Shown piece by piece: positions 10,731-23,040 of a stretch of DNA of 64,000 bases. The stretch comes from Warburgia ugandensis (lineage: Eukaryota; Streptophyta; Magnoliopsida; Canellales; Canellaceae). The notes beneath the pieces were generated by a model. That model saw only the letters and a list, made by a program, of their open reading frames with translations, was not told the DNA's origin and made no database searches. Position 1 is the stretch's first letter, and every line of letters begins with the position of its first letter. A program made the position numbers and the translations under genes. The stretch is from the NCBI GenBank assembly GCA_035236585.1, contig CP141128.1, forward strand, positions 36,190,684 to 36,254,683, read 5' to 3'.

Positions 10731-11334
10731 TGTAATATCTTTTCACACATATTTATGTAATATTATTCAAGAATTTCATAAAAATTAGAAAATTGATAAC
10801 TACAAAGACCAAATTGAGATTTGAAACATGGATGATTAGATAGTGATAGGAAGAAGGAATCCAATGACATTAAGAACCCCTAAAAAGGAGATCAGATGAA
10901 AAAGCTAAGAGCAAGGCATTTTAGTAATTTTCCAAGTGGGGGGGGGGCTTCCTATTTGCATGATTTTTAAAACAAAAAAGACAAGAAATGTAGGGGGACA
11001 TTTTGATAATGTACCCACCTTCATCATAATGCATGTACAACCGGCAAAGGCTTTTGCCAAACAGAAACTCCCCTTCAGCCTAGATAGGTATCTCTCTTTC
11101 CCCCCCTTTTTCTCTCTTTTTTTCTTCTTTCCTTCCTATTTTTCTCCTCTCTATGCCAACCAGACTAAATTTTTTCAACAAGTGGTGTTTCATTGAAGAA
11201 AACCATGTAATAGTATAAAACCCACCTCATGGATAGGTCGGATGGATGATCTAAGCCGTTCGTTACATTCCTGGACCATCAAAACCCTAGGAACAGTGAA
11301 AACATTAAAATTTTAATACCATTTGGATCGTAGT
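10731..11334 (+). mobile_element. C1 5' LTR, first part
   Basis: It aligns with the 3' LTR from 25,578 onward: shared start, shared CAGACCAAATTGAGA-type block, shared T/C-rich tract and shared GGATGATCTGAGCC-type block, up to the word GGATCGTAG. There the 5' LTR is broken by an M-family LTR (TGTGACACCC at 11,335), whereas the 3' LTR continues. A TATAAAA box lies at 11,214-11,220. Confidence 0.75.
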
Positions 11335-11923
11335 TGTGACACCCTGGGTTTTAAACAATAATTTAAATAGCAATTTGTAAAAAAGTTGTGCTGGTATCCC
11401 TATTTTAAAACTTCATTTTTAAAATCAACCCAAAACTTCCTATTTGCATGATTTTTAAAACAAAAAAGACAAGAAATGTAGGGGGACATTTTGATAATGT
11501 ACCCACCTTCATCATAATGCATGTACAACCGGCAAAGGCTTTTGCCAAACAGAAACTCCCCTTCAGCCTAGATAGGTATCTCTCTTTCCCCCCCTTTTTC
11601 TCTCTTTTTTTCTTCTTTCCTTCCTATTTTTCTCCTCTCTATGCCAACCAGACTAAATTTTTTCAACAAGTGGTGTTTCATTGAAGAAAACCATGTAATA
11701 GTATAAAACCCACCTCATGGATAGGTCGGATGGATGATCTAAGCCGTTCGTTGCATTCCTGGACCATCAAAACCCTAGGAACAGTGAAAACATTAAAATT
11801 TTAATACCATTTGGATCGTAGTTGTGACACCCTGGGTTTTAAACAATAATTTAAATAGCAATTTGTAAAAAAGTTGTGCTGGTATCCCTATTTTAAAACT
11901 TCATTTTTAAAATCAACCCAAAA
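10948..11923. repeat. 488-bp tandem duplication spanning an insertion junction
   Basis: Units 10,948-11,435 and 11,436-11,923 differ at one base that I could find (A/G in CGTTRCATTCC). Each unit holds the C1 LTR segment with its TATAAAA box, the junction with the M-family LTR, and the first 101 bases of that LTR. The duplication therefore postdates the LTR insertion. There is no appreciable microhomology at the breakpoint. Confidence 0.95.
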
Positions 11924-14900
11924 CAAAAACTCAAATAAAAAGCATTTATTTCAAAATCCCATGAGTCATACATCACAAAATCATAGATTTAATAGTGAAA
12001 TGATAACCCCATTTTTACCGAAAATCCAACAGAGTCTCGTCTGTATTTGGGATAATCGCATATAACACATGCGATACAACAACCACCTGATCAATACAAT
12101 AACATGACATGACACTTAGTAGGCTCAGTCTCCATACCCATCCATCCAAATCAAATACAATACTTAATAAACATATACACCAATGATGGATAAGAAATTC
12201 AAGACATGATAACATCACCCAGGGTCTATCCTTACACAACCATCACATCCAACAAGAATACGTATCTGTACATCCAGGTCATAAGGTAAATCAAACTAAT
12301 GCATGGTCCATAATTAATGGAAGAGGTAAGGTCTAAACATACCTTATAAATTTTGAAATATCTTCAACCCTTCATTGAAAACTAACATCACTTTTGCCTA
12401 TCCTATTAGCATGTCAAACCTGCTACTACTCTTTGTATTTGAGGCATCACAAACCAAAGCAATGCCTCAGCAAGCTATCACTTGTATGGGTACATAGACA
12501 TTTAATGTAATGATATTATAGCATAAAAGGAATAACCAAGTAGCAAGAACTAATATGAGTGTAGATCACAATATCCATGAAATACAATTGCCATAAATCA
12601 AGTCAATATGAGTAGCAAAATTTCATGTGCAATAAAACATGGATCTCATGGATGTAAAGCATGATCTAATAAAATCTCACATGAGCATAATGTCGGCAGG
12701 CGGGGCACCCAAGATATGTGGGTCCCACAAGTGTCCGATACACTCGTATAATAGGTCATGAGTACTCATACCAATCCTTTGACTGTTGTCACACCCAGGC
12801 TCAAAATAATATATCAATACTCATCATGCATGCAAACAGAATAAGAGATGGATCGTCATGCTGCAGCGGTAACCATGCTCCTGGGTCTACCAACTACCGC
12901 TCCCCATCGACATCGTAATGGGAGACTTGCTGTTTGTCTACATGTGTGGGACCAGACTGGTAGTGTGGACTACCTATGATACCAACCCCTACCGACTACC
13001 GGGTCTACCAACTACTGCTCCCCGTCAACATCGTAATGGGAGACTTGCCGTTTGTCTACTTGAGTGGGACCAGACTGTTAATGTGGACTACCCATGATAC
13101 CAACCCCTACCGAGTACCATCTGCGCATAGGCGTCTATCATCTCATAATCTCAAAGGATGGGTGGCCGACCCTAATCCCTCCCAGCATGATATCCACCAG
13201 GTGAAAGTACTCATCATAAATCACAAAACACGAAAATCATGTATCTCATAAAACTAAGAGCGCTTTTGGCTCACCATCCCAAGGCACTGCTCTTCATCCC
13301 AAGGTTAGCCTCTCAAGGACTAGCCACCAAGCCTCCACCACCAAATTTAAGGAAATCATCCAAACTCAGTGATGCAATAAAGAACAGATGTTTACAATCC
13401 ATTAAACAACTATATTAGATCCACAGGTATCAAAACCTAATAAGAAAGATTGCTAAAAAATCTCCTTAATACGCTATCAAAATCTCATGTCTATGATAGC
13501 AAAATAAATCAACAATCATAAGAGAACATATGAATGAATCCATGTTATAACAATTCCAATCAATTAATATGCCATGATAGTGCAAGATTTTAGAAAATTA
13601 ATATGCAACATTAAATGTCATCACCTACCTCAAACGAAGTACTACTCGTCTGTACCTCCCAAATCAGTCGGACCCAACTCTAGTGCGGTCCACCACAATT
13701 CTATCACCTGGATACATATCACATCCAATCATACTTAGAAGTCAATTTATATAACTTGGATTCTTAATTACACAACATTATGTTTTCATATTCCAATATA
13801 TAGTGTTCAAGACAATCCAATGATTCCTAGTCATGGAATCTCAAGGCGAGGCCTACCCTAATTGGCTTATAACTCAAATCATACTTAATTGGGCCCACTC
13901 ATAACTAATTAGTCCTTCTTCTTAAATATAACATCGGATATGTCAAAGCTAGTGGGCTCAGCTCATATCATTCTTGAGTAATTTATTGTTTAATTAACTA
14001 ATCAAGCATTAGTAAATGAAACTCATGTTCAATCGTATCTAATTATAGTCAAATCAACCCATCAAATGATTAAGATAGTAATCTTACCTTGTACCAATAC
14101 ATTTGAATAACATCTAGCTATCTGCTTGGTAGGATCTTTCACCAATCATCTCAACTGTGCTCGATTTCATATATCCATGTTGATCTCGTCAAAATTCTTC
14201 ACCTGATCACCCTGAGCAAATAAAAATTTAGTAACTCTAAATAATTAATCCAATCAAGTAATTTAAATAGTATGGATCATAGAATTTGATACAATTTCAT
14301 ACCGAGATATTTCGTTGAACTTAATGGTTGATCAAAATCGACCAAATCACCTCCATAAACATAATGTGCTTTCAGATCATCGAAAAATAACATCAGATCA
14401 GCTTAGATCAGACAATCTGAAGTTCAATTAATGGTCTGATTGAATTGATAGTTCGATCTTCCCTGATCAATGAATGCAGAGAAGTGTATTGTTCCTTGCG
14501 TTTCAAGGATCACAAGTGTTATATTAGATCTCTGAGATCTTGCCTAAATTGGTCAGAATCATAGGTTGAAGTTCAAGGGTGTAATAGGGCGTACTGAGTC
14601 AACTTAATTCCCCAAAATGAGTTGGGAACGAGTTGACTTGGCATGGTTGATCCATTCTAATCTTGTTTATTTTTTAGAATGCCTATAATTTATCAAGAAT
14701 AATCAAATAAAATTTAATTTAATTAATTTAAATAAGATTTTATAGTGATTTTACCTCTGATTGCTTAAATCCATGTATGACATTGTGTCTAACATTGCTT
14801 AATCAGGTTTGATCACCTTTGATCCAAAAATTTGAGAATGAACAGCTCTAATTGAGTGCCCAATCTATGATCAAATCTACATGGAAGCTCAAATCGGTTG

Positions 14901-16508
14901 GTTGATTTAGGTGTTAGGTAGTTGATTAAGGGTTATATCATCTTAAAGGGACAAATCAATTGCAAATCTAGCATGAGTGGGCGATCAATGGTTGGATCGT
15001 GATAAGAGGTTAGATCGATGGAATATTTGAGTTTTGGTGATTGATTAATGATTTGATCACGTGGCATTTTACTGATTTAGTCATGGATCTGACATTTGGT
15101 GATAGACCATGGGCTAGATGATGATGGATGGTCATATCGGTTAAAGATTATCACAATCTTGACTATACATCATTGTTGGCTTCAGATCACCATTGGATCT
15201 TCATCGATGGCTAGATTGATTGATGGATTTTGATCTTCGCATCATGAGAATCATAATGAATGTCTTAGATCAGTAAGAACCCTCTTGGATTGAGCAAGGG
15301 AGGATGGGGGAACCAGTGCAACCGACCTGCTTATGTTGGCTTTAGGTTGGTTGCTGATCGGGCCAGGAAAATAGGAAGAGAAGTAGATGCGGTGCGGATG
15401 CCAGCCTCTGCACACAGGGGTGTCGGTAGGTTGTGCTCAAGGAAAGGCCCTGCTGGGGAAAAGGAGGGAAGGGGGGATGTTGGCGCAATAGCCCAAATTT
15501 GGCATCGCATCGGTTACTATGCCGTAGAGAGGGGAAAGGGGAAGGGCTTTGCACAATACCTTTGGTGGTCGACCTGCATCGGTTTTTGGGTTGGAAGACG
15601 CTGGCTGGCCGTTGCTCCTGATGATTGAGAAGAAGAGGGCAAGGGAGAAGAGAGTGGAAGAGATGGGTAGTGGGCACAGCGACCAATGGGGAAATGTAAG
15701 GAGGGGGAAGCTCGTCAATGAGGGTTCTGCCCAGAGGTGAGTCACCCTAGAGAAGCAACGGTTATTGGAGTGGGGTCTTAACGGTGGGGGCTCACTAGGG
15801 AAGGGAAAGAAGGGGTGAGAGGGGGTTTTGTGCTGCGGCTCTAGCAGTCAGCCTGCTTGGCTGTCGGGTCAGTGGTGCTGGAGTGCCACTGCTGGCATCA
15901 ACTAAGAGGAAAAAGATAGGAGAGAGAGAGGCCAACAACTGATTGCAGCTGCACCATTGGCTAGAAGGGGGAGAGGGGGAAGGAGAGAAGGGAGGACTGA
16001 CTGGCTACACTGGCTTCGACAAGGATCCTCGGCTTGTGAGCTATTCGGTGCCCGGCGTAGCCTCGATTGATTAGCTATCCTAGAGAGAGGGGGACAAAAC
16101 AAAGTAGGGGATTAAATGCCCCTTTAATTAGTTTATTATTATTATATCAGTTTTTTTTGTGCAATCATTACTCATTATAAATGTAGGTAATTAATTCTAT
16201 GTAGTTTTAAATCAACATTTATAGTTGTTACCTATTCTAGATTTTGTACCATGTCAGATGGGGCTCACACATAGTGAAATTACTAATTTACTCTTTTAAT
16301 ATTTTAATTTAAATAATTTAAATAATTTAATTAAAATAATTATGAATTTTTTGTCTGGACTCTAATTTTAGCATTTTTAGTGTTGTTGGATTTAATTTTT
16401 AGCACAATCTAGTTATTGATGTTTCAATCCTTGATTTGATTTTTATAAAAATCTAATATTTGGAAATTTAATTTTTCATTAAAATTCACAAAATTTAGGA
16501 ATATTACA
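11823..16508 (-). mobile_element. M-family LTR inside the C1 5' LTR
   Basis: The plus-strand ends are TGTGACACCCTGGG and GGAATATTACA. The G-rich part at 15,290-16,100 matches 7,560-8,390 and 29,640-30,530; 12,860-13,140 matches 28,450-28,690; the ACCGAAAAT...CAGAGTCTC word near 12,020 also occurs at 18,810. No polypurine tract follows 16,508, so it is solo. The expected target duplication is absent (GTAGT on the left, AATTT on the right), suggesting a deletion or rearrangement at the right edge. At about 4.7 kb it is the longest M-family LTR here. Confidence 0.65.
12883..13118. repeat. 118-bp tandem duplication in an M-family LTR
   Basis: Two units start with GGGTCTACCAACTAC at 12,883 and 13,001. 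They differ at about ten positions. The relative at 28,476 has a single unit, so the duplication is private to this LTR. Confidence 0.85.
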
Positions 16509-17637
16509 AATTTTTTCTGGTATTGGTCATTTTCTTCCAATGTCTCTAGAGAAGAGTAAAGATGAAATTTTAAAAGTTTTAATAGAAAAAGTGGATGAAA
16601 AAGTAAGGGTTAAATTCTAAAAAATGTTGGATTTTTTGCAAAAATTGTCGAATTATAATGGCATTTTTGCAAAAATCCCAGAAGAAAAACTTAGTGGAAG
16701 GAGAACTAAGTTTTCAGGTAGTAGGCAGACCAACGAAAGATAGCCAGCTACTCCCAAAGTTCAAAGCTACGCTTAGCAATGGCATCTAGTTAGGGGGATC
16801 ACCAAAAACGAAGGTCGATGCTACAATTTCTAGACCGACTTTGGCGAGTGCATGTCTCATTGTAGGGAGCCCAAAGACTGTGCTTTTCTTAGAGAGGACT
16901 ACCTTGAATGCCTCCACCATTCCAAAGAGGTTGGTTTCGTCCTATTTTTCCTCCCTCTATAAATTCGCTCCTTAAACTGGATATTCGTTCCTTCAAATTC
17001 ATCATCTTCTTCTCCTTCACCCTTCTTTTCACACAATTGGAAATCGACGACTAGCAATGAGTAGGAGGAAGTCTTTTCTTTTTTATTTGTTGGAACCTAG
17101 AAAACTATTGCAAATCTGGGAAAGCTGCCATTTTCATCTATGTTGGGCTGATCTCCTGTTACATTTTCTTTGTAGTTTTGTGCATGATTACTCACTTATT
17201 TGTTGGCATTTCTTTTGTTGCATAGACTGATACTTGGCGTGGATGTTTGTCTTGTTACATAAATCAACGTTATGTATTGGTAATTTCAAATTTTATTTTT
17301 CTTTTAGAATTAGGAAAAATGTAATAAGGAAGAAAGAGTTTTACGACATATAGATATTAAAACCTAATAGTGGATGTTGGGTGGAATTGCCATCCAGGTT
17401 GACGTAAAGTGTTATGTTGATATTAGAGCTATGACTACGAAATCCAAAACTACTGGGTTTAAAAGAGGCATTCTTTTTCTTAGGAATAAAGAGGGATTTG
17501 GATCGTTTGATGCCTGGAGGTTTGAAAAATGTATTATCACTTAGATTTTCATACTTTTGAAATAATTTTAAATTTATGAATATTTGAAAAAATGGATTCG
17601 TCTTATTGTGTGTGTGTGAAAATTTGGGGCATCATAG
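16509..17637 (+). mobile_element. C1 5' LTR, last part (probable)
   Basis: This stretch lies between the M-family LTR and the C1 primer site, so by position it should be the U5 side of the C1 5' LTR. It ends GGGGCATCATAGAT just before the primer site. The 3' LTR does not contain it, so the assignment rests on position only. A GT run lies at 17,609-17,618. No gene is seen. Confidence 0.45.
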
Positions 17638-17639
17638 AT

Positions 17640-17652
17640 TAGTATCAGGGCC
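17640..17652 (+). promoter_or_regulatory. C1 primer-binding site (tRNA-Met initiator type)
   Basis: TAGTATCAGGGCC differs at two positions from TGGTATCAGAGCC, the site complementary to the 3' end of initiator tRNA-Met used by most plant gypsy and copia elements. It directly follows the 5' LTR and precedes gag. Confidence 0.75.
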
Positions 17653-17769
17653 AGTTTACCCCATCATGACCACATCAATGAGTCCACTTAAGTGTTACAA
17701 CCCATAAAGTTATTGTTGGAGATGAATTGGAAAGAGAACTTGCTTTAGATTATATTAATGTTATAACAG

Positions 17770-18615
17770 ATGGCTCCTACAAGGAGAACAAGGTCGACCC
17801 CCGCCCTACATGCTGCCACCCCTACTAAGTCCTTAGGGTAGGGGGAGCATGATGCAAATTTAGTGACCCAAGTGATTCAGGGTCTGATGAGACACATACT
17901 GTAGTAGATTCAAGCAGCAGTGATGGCCATGTACTCAGCACCCATGGTGATGACTAACATGGCCTCGGTAGACTCATCAACTCAATTGTTCCACCTGGTA
18001 CTAATACCACCAGCACCTAGAGCCGCTGAGGGCAATGCCTTAGGAAGTTTTGACGGAGCAAAAAAAACTGCGAAAAATATTTCAGAAGATGGTACCACAC
18101 TTTCATGGGGAAGGTGACATTGAGGAGGTAGAGGTGGTTATTTGAAGTCAAAAGAGCATTTGTTGCTATGAAGGATCATATAGAGGACTAGGTGCGAATA
18201 GATGCCAACCTATTGAAGGGCGAGATAGGTTTTTGGTGGTAGACCTTTTACATGATGCACTCTTCTAATATAGAGGCAGTTACTTGGGAGGCCTTTAGGA
18301 AGGCCTTTGATGAGAAGTACTTTCCACTTCACGCACTATAGACAATGAAGAGGGAGTTTGCCACCTTAGAGTAGCATGGAATGATGATTCAATAGTACTT
18401 GAACCGGTTCACTAGACTGAGGAGATTCGTACCCAATACTTTTGCCTCAAATAAGGAGGATGTTAACAGATTTGTAGATGAACTGACACCTGTATTGAGA
18501 AATTAGGTCATTATCTCATGTCCTATGATGGTGAGAGGCAACAAATATTGCCTCAATGTTAGCAAGATTTTCTCATGACTAGGGGTGGTCCAAGCAGCCC
18601 AATAGGGGCAAGAGA
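17770..18615 (+). pseudogene. C1 gag, 5' part (broken)
   Basis: The frame starts ATGGCTCCTACAAGGAG (MAPTRR...), a usual start for Tekay/Del-type gag. It continues with a capsid-like region in which the words 'MHSSNIEAVTWEAFRKAF', 'EKYFPLH' and 'FTRLRRFVPN' can be read if stops are passed over. Several TAG codons interrupt it, most where a CAG or TGG codon is expected. An inserted solo LTR splits gag at 18,616; the zinc-knuckle part lies at 22,231. Gag would form the particle core. No intact protein can be made. Confidence 0.8.
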
Positions 18616-18620
18616 CCTTT

Positions 18621-21600
18621 TGTGTCATCACGGGTTTTTCTAATACTTTTTCACAAACCTTTTTACATTTGTGGGGCTCCAAGTTTGGAAAACTATTTAG
18701 AAAACAAACAGTGGAAAAAATTTTCAAGAGCATACCTTTAAGAATCTAGAGTGTCATTTCTCCGTTTATAAAAGCAAGGATTTTTGTAGGAATGAGTACC
18801 ACATTCTTACCGAAAATTCAGCAGAGTCTCCCCTGTATTTTGGACCCTATGCATTCAATGCATGCGATACGACAACCTGATAAACACAGTATATATGTAA
18901 AATAAATAAAGGAGACTCCGTCTCCCTTCAAAACACATCCAACCCACATGTCTGTTTACATTTAAATAAAAAGAAACATTTTTTTTTTGTAGTGCCAAAA
19001 AGCTAGGACTAAAATCATCATCCCCAAGACCACCCCACTTATAGCTATATCTCCATAATTCCCATTTACATACATGTAAATAAAGCCAAGTCATTAAGTC
19101 AAACATTACATCAATTTGACAAGGGAATCAACTATATTGCAAACCTATTTGTTATATCTATCATGTTCTTTTCTTTAGATCTCTATCACTATCTTCTACT
19201 CCCTTTTTCCTGTTCTATTTCTTCAGACCTTAGACATTATAAACAATTTACAATGTCTGAGCAAGCTTGCACTTGTATAGGTAATTTTATCATCAAAATA
19301 TGACTTTAGGTAGTTTTAAATCCAAAAAATGACACATAATCACATGTTCTGCAGTTTAGTAGAATATGATGTAAAATGAGCAATATAATAAAACTTTGAA
19401 ATCTCAATCATGCTTTATAAATCAATATCAAACCAAACCAATTTAATTTATCAGTTTCAATATCCATGAACATTGTTTCAAAGACAATAGTAATCTTTGC
19501 AAGGTATTTTATAAGGGTATGAAAGATTGCCAAAACTCAAATTATGCATCATTTCATAAATATACTCATCCAAACTAGATAGTAAACCATTGTTAAGAAT
19601 CAATAGACAAAATTATCAAGAATTAATAGATGGAAAGCATTTAAACCATATAATGCTTCAATATAATCAATGCATCTCAATAAACACACATATATAATAC
19701 CATCAGAACGTCCTCGAGGTCTAACAAGTGTAGAAATACTCGAAATCCAGTCATTTGCCGCTAGTCATGAGTACTCATTATGGACTTGAAATTATTAGGG
19801 TGCCATGCACCTACACTATCGCACTATAAATTCACATCTCAAAATAATGGAACCTTTGTGCTATGGACAAAAACCAATCCAGTCCATGGCTATCCCACTG
19901 ATACCAAGTGGATAGACTCTCAACACTGTACGAGCAATGGGTTCACTGTGCCTCAGGCCATGACCTTGCCCATGATGTCATTGTAACCTGGATTCGGCTT
20001 TTTTCAGCTAGGTATCCACCACACATACAATTTTGGGAGGATGATCGGTCAACCTTCCTAGCACAACATCCACCGACCTCAATATGTCCATCATAACATA
20101 ATAATACTAGCATTGTCACATGCCGATATAACTGATAAAACCATAGAAATCCATGCATTGTTGAAATCATGCAATTTAAATCTCACAATACGATATAGTC
20201 ATGTAAAAGCAACCCTCACTAGGGGTGAGTTTAAGGATTCTGCATTCCGCATCATTTCAAAATTCATGAAGTCCACGTATTTTCAAATATGTTTTCATGT
20301 ATAAGCTTCCAATTTGATAGTAAAATAACATGGCATTCCAAACTAGTAAGTTACATGAAATACCAACATGCTAACTGCAGAAATAAAAAATATCATAATC
20401 CCAAATCTTATGATATTCAAACATGATAGAGTAATCTTCAATGGTTTTCATGTTTCTTAAAAATGGATCAATGTTAAAACTACCAACCTCCCTTGTCATG
20501 CTTCACAATTCAATTATATACTCCCAAATCAATTCATCAATCAACCTATCCATATTTCAGATTTTCTTATCAATGTTGAATCATAAGCTAGTAATTATAA
20601 AAGTATATTTTAACCATGATCTGACAATTCAAATCATCTGTTAATCTTGAAACCATTAGGTTTTAGTAATCCATCACTAATCGCCTATCAAGATCGCATG
20701 ATCTCAGCTGTTTAAGCTATTGTAATGTGTTTTCATTCATGGTTCACCAATCTAACTTCTATCAAGTCATTACTTATCAAATCTATGCCATTGATTATCA
20801 TTCAATTATCTATATTTGTATGCTCAAATTCCAACTGTTGATTGGTTGTCTGATCCAGATTCTTATCTGTCTTTTAATGCTTTTAATGATGGAATTAGGG
20901 TATGAATTCATGGATAATTGTCTAGGATGAGTGTTCCATTAGATTAAATGGTTGAATTAGCCTTTTAGAGATGATCTGACAACTGACATTAGTTGAAAGT
21001 GGTCGGATCTTCACTACCTAGTCTTAGATGGGTGATCCAAGTCCTTGTCAATCTCTGTCCACTAAACATGTATGAGATCGATAGCTGGATCCCATTTGTG
21101 GATCGATTCAGGGTTCGGATCATCCTTATATGGTGTCAAATGGGTGATCTAAGCTATTGTTAGTCTCCGTCCACAATCATGGACGAGATCAACGGTTGGA
21201 TCATCTGCAAATCGGGGTTTCAAGAGTCAGATCACCTTGTCCAAGCTCCAATCGGATGATCAGAACCTCAAGCAGGTTGATCAAGGGTATTGATGGGTCT
21301 TTGTTTGTTAAATACAAACAAGATCGACAGTTTTGATCTTGTTTTGGGGTGAATCGGTTAATCCCTAACTAAAAAACCTAGTTTTTCCCATTCTACAGAC
21401 AAATCAAACAAAGAAATGGAGAAATCATGCAAGGAGTCACCTCTGTGGATGTCCACAATCTCTAATTGTCACCACAGAAGATGTTGTTTGATGATTTTTT
21501 GTTGATTGTTTCCCACACACCACTTTCCCCTCCAATCCAACATCTTTCCTCCTCTAATGGTGGTGGAATTAGAGGGGTTTTGTTCATCAACTCTTAGAAA

Positions 21601-22225
21601 CTTGATTGAACGACTGATTTCTGATCATAGCCTCCATTATTGCTGACGAACTTAGTTTCTCCAGTGACTGTAAATCTCCTCCCTCTTCTCTCTAGCATGA
21701 TTTGGGTTTTCAAGAGTGCAAAGCCTTCTTCCCCCTCTCCTCTCCTCTCCTTCCCTTCTCTCCTTTCCTCTCCCTTCTCCTCCTCCTTCTTCGTCCTCTT
21801 CTACTTTCCTCCACAGTGTCAGGTTTTCCCTTCTTCCCCTCTTTTCTTACTTTTCTTGTCGGGTTTGGGAATAGACTTAACGGTCTATTTTCATTCCCTT
21901 AAGTGGGGAAGGGTGCCCATATCAAATACATCCCCCCTCTGTTAAGGCATTTTGTGTTTTTTTTCTTCTTTTTATAAAAATGCCCCTCACATTCAAATCT
22001 TCATATCTCCTCCATCCAAACTCTGATTTGAACAAACTTGGTGTCATTGGAATCGTTCTTTCAAGTACAATCCAATTATAGAGGTCTCAATACTTGATTA
22101 GATGTCTATCAAGTTTTTAACTTATAAAACTCCAAATTTAGGAAATTTTAGTATATTCTTTTCATCCCAATTTAGCATTTTCCAAAGTTTACTCTAATTG
22201 GGATTTAAAATTTTGGGATGTTACA
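18621..22225 (-). mobile_element. M-family solo LTR with perfect target duplication
   Basis: The plus-strand ends are TGTGTCATCACGGG and GGGATGTTACA. CCTTT at 18,616-18,620 is repeated at 22,226-22,230, and the C1 gag reading resumes across the join. The length is 3,605 bases. No internal region, primer site or polypurine tract is attached, so it is a solo LTR, the usual product of recombination between the two LTRs of an inserted element. It is related to the other M LTRs by its termini and by the ACCGAAAAT...CAGAGTCTC word (18,810), but is divergent in the middle: a C/T-rich stretch lies at 21,700-21,940. Confidence 0.9.
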
Positions 22226-22230
22226 CCTTT

Positions 22231-22520
22231 GGTACCAACATAGTCACAAAGGGCTTTGAGTCACCAAGAGTAGACTAAGTTGAGGATTGATGTAGATAGG
22301 AGGAGGTAACCCAAGTGTAGGGGTTGTCACCCTAGATGCCATGCGCTAGACCTGACAAACAACAACAACAATGATAGTAGTACTTACCCTCACAGAGATA
22401 GCCATTTAGATGTTTTGGCTGTGGTGAGATAGGACATTTTTGTAGGGAGTGCCCCAGAGAGCAGAGGGATAGAGAGGCTAAGGCTGGTACCGGTGTAGAG
22501 AATGTGCCACGTAGTTAGGG
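22231..22520 (+). pseudogene. C1 gag, 3' part with CCHC zinc knuckle
   Basis: At 22,411-22,455 the frame encodes CFGCGEIGHFCRECP, a complete C-x2-C-x4-H-x4-C nucleocapsid knuckle that binds genomic RNA in retroelements. The flanks contain stops. It continues the gag interrupted at 18,615. Confidence 0.85.
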
Positions 22521-22639
22521 GAGAATCTTCAACATCACATTGGGGTAGGCATAGACCTCAAACGAGGTTGTAAAAGGTACATTCCTCATCTCATATAAGC
22601 ATGCTAGAATCCTTTTTTATTCTAGATCCACCTAATCTT

Positions 22640-22980
22640 TTATTTTATGCATGCTCTTAGCTTGTCTTGACATGCACACACATAAATTAGCCTTTGGATT
22701 GGATATCTTGATGCTTATGGGAGAGACTGTTGAGGCCACTAAGCACCTTCAAGTTGTACCAATAGAGATATTAGGCATAAGGATGCATGCTGATCCTATT
22801 TTACTAGATATGTTTGATTATAACATTATTGTAGGTATAGATTAGTTAGCTACCTATTGGGCCACCATGGATTGTGGCAAGAAGCAGGATATTTTTAGTA
22901 TACCTAGACAGTCAATGATCTTGTTCCAGGGTAGGAAGAGCATCACTAGTGCATGTGTCACTTTTTCCATTAAGGCTGCG
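22640..22980 (+). pseudogene. C1 aspartic protease region (broken)
   Basis: The frame from 22,651 carries 'LLDMFDYNIIVGID', a stop in place of the usual Trp, then 'LATYWATMDC'. This matches the C-terminal half of the gypsy protease, whose usual text is close to 'DxILGMDWLxxxxAxIDC'. The catalytic DSG motif is not seen; it should lie near 22,600 and is probably lost. The protease would cut the Gag-Pol polyprotein. Confidence 0.7.
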
Positions 22981-23040
22981 CGGTACTATGCATGAAGATT
23001 CCAAATCTTCCTTGCTTGTGTGACAGTGGAGGATAGCGGA

